Assembly (NCBI GenBank): GCA_900318035.1
Contig: ONJC01000001.1
Span: forward strand, 1-64,000
DNA: 64,000 nucleotides
Origin: an uncultured Methanobrevibacter sp.
GTDB taxonomy: Archaea; Methanobacteriota; Methanobacteria; Methanobacteriales; Methanobacteriaceae
Direction of reading: 5' to 3'
The notes beneath the pieces were generated by a model. That model worked only from the letters and a program-made list of their open reading frames with translations, was not told the DNA's origin and searched no databases. Shown here in pieces: positions 57,563-64,000 of the stretch. The position numbers and the translations under genes were made by a program. Positions within the stretch are counted from its first letter, which is position 1, and each line of letters begins with the position of its first letter.

Positions 57563-57732
57563 TTTTTTCTCCTAACAACTAATCTTTTAAACTATATACA
57601 ATAATTTTTAGTAATTTTATTAATTATAGTTTGGCAATATCCGGAAAATTAAGATAATTTTATTAAGTATTATAAGCATAAATTAAATTATTAATGAATT
57701 TTATTTATTTAATTAATTAGCTGGTGTTAAAT

Positions 57733-58827
<1,095 letters not shown>

Positions 58828-58835
58828 CCTTTCAA

Positions 58836-58875
58836 TTTTTTCATTTTAACTTTTTTTTTAAATATTTTTTCAGCC
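58836..58875 (+). terminator. T-rich stretch after ino1
   Basis: A series of T-runs begins ten bases after the ino1 stop without a clear stem, as seen at other archaeal gene ends in the window. Confidence 0.45.
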
Positions 58876-58992
58876 TCTTTTTTTTCTCGTTAAAGTTTTT
58901 TATATTATCAATTTATATAATACAAAAAACATATATTATAGTTGGATATTTTAAGATTATTTATAATTAAAAATTAAAAGAGGTGTAATAGA

Positions 58993-60714
58993 ATGGCAAA
59001 AGTGAGATTTACAGAAACAGCACTTCGTGATGCTCACCAATCTTTGCTTGCAACTAGAATGAGAACCAGAGACATGATTCCTATTGCCGAGGAGATGGAT
59101 AATGTAGGATATTTCTCTGTTGAAGCTTGGGGTGGAGCTACTTTTGATACTTGTATTAGATATTTAAACGAAGATCCATGGGAAAGATTAAGACAGTTAA
59201 AATCTGAATTTAACAAAACTCCTATTCAAATGCTTTTGAGGGGACAGAATTTAGTAGGTTACAAACACTATCCTGATGATGTGGTAACCAAATTCGTTGA
59301 AAAGTCTTATGAAAACGGTGTTGACATTTTTAGAATTTTTGATGCGTTAAATGATGTAAGAAACATGGAAAAAGCAATTAAAGTAGCTAAAGACCAGGGG
59401 GCACATGTGCAGGGAACTATTAGTTACACTATAAGTCCTGTGCATACATTGGATGATTTCGTAAATCTTGCAAAAGACCTTGAAGCACTTGATTGTGATT
59501 CCGTTGCCATTAAGGACATGGCGGGATTGATAACTCCTGCAGCTGCTTATGACCTGGTTTCTGCATTAAAAGAAGAAACTGATTTGCTTGTCGATTTGCA
59601 CTGTCACTGTACAAGTGGTATGACTCCAATAAGCTATTATGCCGCATGTCAGGCAGGTGTTGATATTCTGGATACTGCAATTTCACCTCTCGCTTGGGGA
59701 ACAAGTCAACCGCCTACCGAAAGTATTGTTGCAGCTCTTCAAGGAACCGAGTTTGATACAGGTCTTGACTTAAACTTATTGACTCACATTAAAAAATACT
59801 TTGAAGATATTAAAGATAAATATCACTGTATTTTGGATCCGATTTCTGAAAGTGTTGATACTGATGTATTGTTATACCAAATCCCTGGCGGAATGCTTTC
59901 AAACCTTATTTCACAGCTAAAAGAACAAGGCGCTATTGACAGGTACAATGATGTTTTGGATGAAATGCCTAGGGTCAGAAAAGACATGGGATATCCTCCT
60001 CTTGTAACTCCAACAAGTCAGATTGTAGGTATTCAATCTGTAATGAATGTATTGGGTGGAGAAAGATATAAGACAGTGTCAAATGAAGTAAAAGAATACA
60101 TGAAAGGAATGTACGGCAAATCACCTGCTCCAGTGGACCCTAAAATATCCGAAGAAATCATTGGAGATGAAGAGGTAATTACCTGCAGGCCTGCAGATTT
60201 GATTGAACCGGAATTTGACAAATTCAAGAGTGAAGGTGAAGAAAAAGGTTTTGTCAAATCTGATGAAGACGCGTTAACTTATGCGTTATATCCTCAAATT
60301 GCTCCAAGATTCCTTAAAGGAGAAACTGAAGAGGAAAAAATGTGTGTCCATATCGACGATGATGATGACGACATTAATGTCGAAGAGGTCATTCCAACAG
60401 AATACACAGTTGATGTTGATGGAGACATTTTCGAAGTGACAATATTGCCTACCGGAGTAGTCGAAGACGATGATGACGACGATGTTGAATATGATCCGGA
60501 TACAGTATTTTCCGCAATGCAGGGTATGGTAATCAAACTCTCAGTGGAAGTTGGCGATACTGTTGCTGTAGGCGACCCGATTTGTGTCATGGAAGCCATG
60601 AAAATGGAAAACAACATTGAAGCGGAAAAAGCAGGTGTTGTCACAGAAATTCTCGTAGAGCCTGGTGACGCAGTTGCCGTCGGTGAAGGATTGATGGTTA
60701 TCAAACCTCAATAA
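58993..60714 (+). CDS. pycB: Pyruvate carboxylase subunit B
   Basis: A 573-residue carboxyltransferase plus biotin carrier. TALRDAHQSLLATRMRT near residue 8 and FRIFDALND near 110 mark the carboxyltransferase. The biotin domain ends with CVMEAMKMENN, biotin on Lys. Two acidic Asp runs (DDDDDD near 455 and 495) flank a small beta domain before the biotin segment. With PycA, which is not in this window, it makes oxaloacetate for the incomplete reductive TCA path of methanogens. A ribosome site AGAGGTG precedes the ATG. Confidence 0.94.
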   Translation: MAKVRFTETALRDAHQSLLATRMRTRDMIPIAEEMDNVGYFSVEAWGGATFDTCIRYLNEDPWERLRQLKSEFNKTPIQMLLRGQNLVGYKHYPDDVVTKFVEKSYENGVDIFRIFDALNDVRNMEKAIKVAKDQGAHVQGTISYTISPVHTLDDFVNLAKDLEALDCDSVAIKDMAGLITPAAAYDLVSALKEETDLLVDLHCHCTSGMTPISYYAACQAGVDILDTAISPLAWGTSQPPTESIVAALQGTEFDTGLDLNLLTHIKKYFEDIKDKYHCILDPISESVDTDVLLYQIPGGMLSNLISQLKEQGAIDRYNDVLDEMPRVRKDMGYPPLVTPTSQIVGIQSVMNVLGGERYKTVSNEVKEYMKGMYGKSPAPVDPKISEEIIGDEEVITCRPADLIEPEFDKFKSEGEEKGFVKSDEDALTYALYPQIAPRFLKGETEEEKMCVHIDDDDDDINVEEVIPTEYTVDVDGDIFEVTILPTGVVEDDDDDDVEYDPDTVFSAMQGMVIKLSVEVGDTVAVGDPICVMEAMKMENNIEAEKAGVVTEILVEPGDAVAVGEGLMVIKPQ

Positions 60715-60716
60715 TC

Positions 60717-60757
60717 CTTTTTACTTCTTTTTTTTTTAACTATTTTTTTTAAGTGAT
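60717..60757 (+). terminator. T-rich stretch after pycB
   Basis: Long T-runs just after the pycB stop, without a stem. The next gene starts immediately after with its own AAGTGAT site. Confidence 0.45.
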
Positions 60758-60760
60758 ATT

Positions 60761-61759
60761 ATGAAAGATATTTTTGATGAATGCCAGTTCGCCAATTTCA
60801 AACTCAAAAGCAGAATTGTCAGAACAGGCACCTGGGAAACAGAAACCGAAGAAGGCGGATTTTTAACTTCCGACATTTTTGACAGATATGAAAAAATCGC
60901 ATCAAGCGGCACAGGTTTGATAGTCTCTGAAATATTCGCCCTTGACCGCAAAGACAGATTTTTCCCATATTCAACAAACATGAACTACAGGGGATTCATG
61001 AAAGATTATCAGACAGTCACAGGTATTGTTCATGAATATGGTGTTCCAATATTGGGTCAGCTGGCGTTTTTCTATTATGATGACGGTGAAAATCAAAAGG
61101 TGGAAGCTAATGACATCTCCCAGGAGGGCATCAGAAAACTCCAGGCCGAGGTCATCATGGCCGCTAAAAAATTATCATTTGCCGGTTTTGACGGAATCCA
61201 GATTAATATGGGAAATAATTTTTACCTTGCCCGCTTTATGAACCCTTATTTCAATCAGCGGGATGATAAATATGGTGGAAATACAGAAAACCGTGTAAGA
61301 ATTTCATCAGAAATCATTAAAGTCATAAAAAAGACAATGGATATGCATGTAAGCTGCAGAATCAATCCGTGGGATGTAAGAAAAGGAGGAATGACTACAG
61401 ATGAAAGCATAGCTATTGCCAAAGAACTTGAAAAGGCAGGTGCAGACAGCATTCAATTGACTGCACGTACAATATCTCAAATCTATGATAAGGGTGTAAA
61501 GCATCCGTTTTTAGTTTATGCCGATGATTTGATTGATGCGGTTGACATTCCTGTGGTTTTAGGAGGGTCATTACGTGAAATGGCTAAAATCAATGATGTG
61601 CTGAACAATTCCAATGTTGAATTCGTGTCCATGTCCAAACCGTTTGTGGCTCAGGCCGACTTTTTGGCCGACTGGAAAGCCAATGGTGAAGGTGTGGCAA
61701 TATGTCAAAGCTGCAACAACTGCTATTCCAAAAAGACCAGTACCTGCTTTAAGTATTAA
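60761..61759 (+). CDS. NADH:flavin oxidoreductase (old yellow enzyme family), short form
   Basis: A 332-residue flavin TIM-barrel enzyme. The pattern includes FKLKSRIVRTGTWE near 13, GFDGIQINMGNNFYLARFMNP near 143-163, NQRDDKYGGNTENR near 165-178 and GGSLREM near 268. The usual HxGH active-site stretch reads IQINMGNN, so the normal His pair is replaced. The last residues hold CQSCNNCYSKKTSTC, enough for an iron-sulfur cluster as in the 2,4-dienoyl-CoA reductase branch, but the FAD/NAD domain that follows there is missing. Substrate unknown. Confidence 0.78.
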   Translation: MKDIFDECQFANFKLKSRIVRTGTWETETEEGGFLTSDIFDRYEKIASSGTGLIVSEIFALDRKDRFFPYSTNMNYRGFMKDYQTVTGIVHEYGVPILGQLAFFYYDDGENQKVEANDISQEGIRKLQAEVIMAAKKLSFAGFDGIQINMGNNFYLARFMNPYFNQRDDKYGGNTENRVRISSEIIKVIKKTMDMHVSCRINPWDVRKGGMTTDESIAIAKELEKAGADSIQLTARTISQIYDKGVKHPFLVYADDLIDAVDIPVVLGGSLREMAKINDVLNNSNVEFVSMSKPFVAQADFLADWKANGEGVAICQSCNNCYSKKTSTCFKY

Positions 61760-61854
61760 TCCATTAATTTTACTTTTCCCCATAGTTGTCGCAACTGTTA
61801 TATTATAGTTGAATATAATATCTATCTGTTGAATAAAAATCTGGTGTAGGATAT

Positions 61855-62811
61855 ATGAATTTTAAGAAAACTTTCCTGGCTATATGCTTGATTGTCTGTC
61901 TGTTTGTGATGGCAGGCATATGTGCAAGTGCTGTAAATCAAGCGGATTTTGATTCAGATTTTAATAAATCTAATTCCAAATGTGCTTCTTTCATTATTCA
62001 GGAAGAAAATGGGACTGTTTTTGCTTTTAGACAGGATGCTCCAGCCGATGAAGATGGGGTGGTTATTCACAATGATACATTGGGCGATTTGGAAGTGATT
62101 GTGCAGGAGATTAATGCTCCCGACTCTCATTTCATTCATTCGATTATCACTCAGGACGGATGGGTTTTCAGCCATGGCGGGGATTCATCAAATGATAGTG
62201 ATGTTCAGACTATAGAAAGTATTGCCGGTGAAATGCTTGTCTCCAAGAAAATTTCATCAAATTCCCTAGGCCAGATTCAAAAAATCTTCCAAAAATATAA
62301 TTATAGTCATTTTCTAATCAAGGCTCCTGATGGAAGGTATGGTGTTGTTTTTAGTGAAAATTACACATTGGGGAATTTAAATCAGGGAGAATATTTGGTT
62401 GTTCCAAATGAATATGCCGGTTTTCGCAATGGGAATTTAAGCAATTATTCAAAAGACCCTGTTGATGCAATTATTGATATTTGTTCTTATGAAGATTCCG
62501 GTTGGAACAGGCGTAATGTTTATACTTATGATTATAATGTACATGATGACTCTAATGGGCAAAAATCGGAGGTTGATGTTTATGTTACTAATGATAATGG
62601 TCATAATGTAGGTTTAAACACTTCAGAAATCGTAACCTATTGCTATTTTAACGATAAGTTCTATCCGGCATCTGCAATTCCTGAAAATCCAGACAAATTG
62701 CACATCGGAAATTACACTTTTGAAAATCAATCCTTTAATCCTTTCTTGGAAGTTTTCAGGAATCTGAATAATGCATTGGTCAACATCAATTCACCATATG
62801 CTATGAACTGA
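61855..62811 (+). CDS. Secreted protein of unknown function
   Basis: A 318-residue protein with a signal peptide (KKTFLAICLIVCLFVMAGIC then ASA). The mature part starts near residue 25 and has a Cys at about 42 in KCASFIIQ, then several short beta-strand segments such as SHFIHSIITQDGWVFSHGG and YGVVFSENYTLG. EYLVVPNEYAGFR near 175-190 recalls a strand seen in cysteine-nucleophile hydrolases of the AAT type, but the nucleophile is not at the mature start, so this is weak. No membrane anchor at the C-terminus. Probably extracellular. Confidence 0.6.
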   Translation: MNFKKTFLAICLIVCLFVMAGICASAVNQADFDSDFNKSNSKCASFIIQEENGTVFAFRQDAPADEDGVVIHNDTLGDLEVIVQEINAPDSHFIHSIITQDGWVFSHGGDSSNDSDVQTIESIAGEMLVSKKISSNSLGQIQKIFQKYNYSHFLIKAPDGRYGVVFSENYTLGNLNQGEYLVVPNEYAGFRNGNLSNYSKDPVDAIIDICSYEDSGWNRRNVYTYDYNVHDDSNGQKSEVDVYVTNDNGHNVGLNTSEIVTYCYFNDKFYPASAIPENPDKLHIGNYTFENQSFNPFLEVFRNLNNALVNINSPYAMN

Positions 62812-62831
62812 ACTGTAACTTCGTATTTTTT

Positions 62832-63155
62832 TTAATGTTTTTTACGTTTTTTCTTTGGAGCTGGAAGCTCTTCATACATAGCTTCAAACAAATCTCTTAA
62901 AAATTCCTTGTCTTCCACATTGTCAACAAGCACCATTTCCTTTGCGCCTTCATACGGCAATTCCATATTCGCTTCAGGCATCATTTCCATTGCTGATTTC
63001 ACTGGTTTTACAAGAAAGCGGTCGTCGTAGATGCCGCCCACAATCTTTCCGCGATAGTAGATTATGTACTCCCCCATCATGGCACGCTGGGTTATGTCAT
63101 CCAGATTTGATAGCTGTTCTAAGATGTATTCGAGATATTCCTTACTTGATGTCAT
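62832..63155 (-). CDS. TfoX N-terminal domain protein
   Basis: A 107-residue protein with RAMMGEYIIYYRGKIVGGIYDDRFLVKP in parts near 24-50, the TfoX-N fold pattern. In bacteria TfoX/Sxy regulates competence genes; here only the N-terminal domain is present, with a basic KKKRKKH tail. Archaeal members have no known competence role. The gene is convergent with the secreted protein gene and is 20 bases downstream of another secreted protein gene. Confidence 0.8.
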   Translation of the reverse strand: MTSSKEYLEYILEQLSNLDDITQRAMMGEYIIYYRGKIVGGIYDDRFLVKPVKSAMEMMPEANMELPYEGAKEMVLVDNVEDKEFLRDLFEAMYEELPAPKKKRKKH

Positions 63156-63174
63156 CGAATCACTCCATAATCAG

Positions 63175-63774
63175 TTATCTGTTGTAATATGTTAATAATA
63201 TTTCCTTTAATCTGGTGTCGTCAGGTTTTTGTTGGTTAACTTGGGAGTTGTATTTCGCTTCAAGATAATTATATTCGCTGTCTTTGTTTAACTGGTCTTT
63301 TTTCAGCTCCTTGTATATATCGACTGATTTGTCCAGTGCACCATAAAATGCATCATCGTCTATTTTGCTTTTAGGTGTATTTTTAATTAGCTTTTCAATA
63401 TCTCTGTCAATTTGCGAGCCCGTCCAACTTATTTCGTAGACTGACTCTCCGGATGCGAAATATGCATGTGAGTGATTCTCGTTTACGTATTGATTATACT
63501 GGCAGTAATGTCTGACGGGATGGCCGGCAATGTTTGAATCCTCACTAAAATCCTTTTCAGCTGCCCAAAGTCCGATAGCATTGATTGGATTGTCGTCAAT
63601 GCATCTGATTGAGAAGACATTGTCCAATTCATATCCTCTGTTTTTCTCTTCGCCTCCCTGATATTTTTCGGGAAGTTCAAAGTCAATGCCGTTAATGTTC
63701 ACATGGGAGTTGCTTGCATATGCACAGCCCATAATCAGTAGGCCAACTGTTAAAATGATGAATATTTTTTTCAT
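63175..63774 (-). CDS. Secreted protein of unknown function
   Basis: A 199-residue protein with a signal peptide (KKIFIILTVGLLIMGCAYA). The mature part opens with HVNINGIDFELPEKYQGG, a beta-hairpin-like start seen in several Methanobrevibacter secreted proteins that I cannot name, followed by a central SVYEISWTGS and a helical tail. The ATG at 63774 follows GAGGAAAAAT; the start four codons earlier is less likely. No anchor at the end. Confidence 0.7.
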   Translation of the reverse strand: MKKIFIILTVGLLIMGCAYASNSHVNINGIDFELPEKYQGGEEKNRGYELDNVFSIRCIDDNPINAIGLWAAEKDFSEDSNIAGHPVRHYCQYNQYVNENHSHAYFASGESVYEISWTGSQIDRDIEKLIKNTPKSKIDDDAFYGALDKSVDIYKELKKDQLNKDSEYNYLEAKYNSQVNQQKPDDTRLKEILLTYYNR

Positions 63775-63841
63775 ATTTTTCCTCACTTAAACATTGGTTA
63801 TACACAAACTTAAATATATTGTTAATAACATATTACTAAAT

Positions 63842-64000
63842 ATGGCAAAAGATGATAGGAGCAGTATTAATCCATTCACGGGAAAGTCTCATTTTGATAT
63901 TGTAAATGATGACAAATTCCTTGAAGAGTCATACAACGAGTATTATAATATGGTCAGCAGAGCACAACTTCTAGACAATACTCCTAATGGTCAAATCGTT
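63842..64000 (+). CDS. Start of a probable M48-family metallopeptidase
   Basis: The first 53 codons of a gene cut by the window end. The protein begins MAKDDRSSINPFTGKSHFDI and reads EESYNEYYNMVSRAQLLDNTPNGQIV, which resembles the pre-catalytic helix of M48 family zinc proteases, where a helix ends in NT.xG. The HExxH site is beyond the window, so the call is tentative. TATA-like ATATATT lies about 25 bases upstream. Confidence 0.45.
   Translation, partial: MAKDDRSSINPFTGKSHFDIVNDDKFLEESYNEYYNMVSRAQLLDNTPNGQIV

Noticed and set aside
60294-60704. Ser/Thr-rich open frame antisense to the end of pycB
   Set aside because: It mirrors the Asp-rich and Val-rich codons of pycB on the other strand and has no ribosome site.

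Overview
The window is about 64 kb of AT-rich archaeal chromosome. It most likely comes from a Methanobrevibacter-like member of the Methanobacteriales. The evidence is methanogen-only genes (methyl-coenzyme M reductase component A2, methanogenesis marker 9, CofE/CofD, GTP cyclohydrolase III, MfnA, MptD, an Eha-type hydrogenase end, HypD), archaeal information genes (KEOPS Pcc1, L10e, aIF1A, RIO1, Top6A/B), archaeal lipid genes (DGGGP synthase, archaetidylserine-synthase type CDP-alcohol transferase), and pseudomurein-lineage traits (MreB-like protein, sortase, secreted proteins). The sialic-acid type NeuA/NeuB pair and a possible copper operon fit a gut or host-associated relative of M. smithii. 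The species is inferred, not proven.

Layout. 0-1.3 kb: end of a hydrogenase large subunit and a polyferredoxin gene with two apparent frameshifts. 1.3-9.5 kb: housekeeping genes (dihydroorotase, a HIGH-family nucleotidyltransferase, Pcc1, L10e, PEP synthase, MfnA). 9.5-12.5 kb, minus strand: MptD, a sortase, a DUF515-like membrane protein and a phospholipid head-group enzyme. 12.9-16.6 kb, plus strand: an unknown gene, MreB, RNase HII, and an ExbB/ExbD proton-channel pair. 16.6-25.3 kb: coenzyme metabolism, with PurO, the F420 genes cofE-cofD-arfA, a Dus-like protein, AtwA, marker protein 9 and the tetrapyrrole genes (precorrin-2 dehydrogenase, HemA). 25.4-31 kb: mixed genes including an AAA ATPase, a phosphoesterase, an endonuclease IV-like protein, archaeal GAPDH and a secreted Asp/Tyr-repeat protein. 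32.1-34.6 kb: a copper module (CopZ-like chaperone, CPC P-type ATPase, CsoR-type repressor) with two matching operator-like sites.

34.7-45.3 kb is the most unusual part. Minus-strand genes aIF1A, RIO1, a KH-domain protein, Top6B and Top6A appear in the order expected of a conserved archaeal cluster. The series is broken twice by plus-strand accessory genes. One insertion is a two-gene cassette with a JAB/RadC-like protein. The other is a 4.5 kb segment with a TetR regulator, a TMEM175-like channel, a CPBP protease, two ORFans and a TacT-like GNAT acetyltransferase facing a small unlisted 48-residue gene.

45.4-64 kb: MoeA, TldD/PmbA, phosphoglycolate phosphatase, HypD, a NeuA-PseG fusion plus a divergent NeuB, a zinc-ribbon/NERD membrane protein, an ArnT-like glycosyltransferase, DGGGP synthase, inositol-1-phosphate synthase, pyruvate carboxylase subunit B, an old-yellow-enzyme relative, two secreted proteins, a TfoX-domain protein and the start of an M48-like protease. 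No rRNA, tRNA, CRISPR array or transposase was recognised. All functional assignments rest on reading motifs by eye, without database searches.
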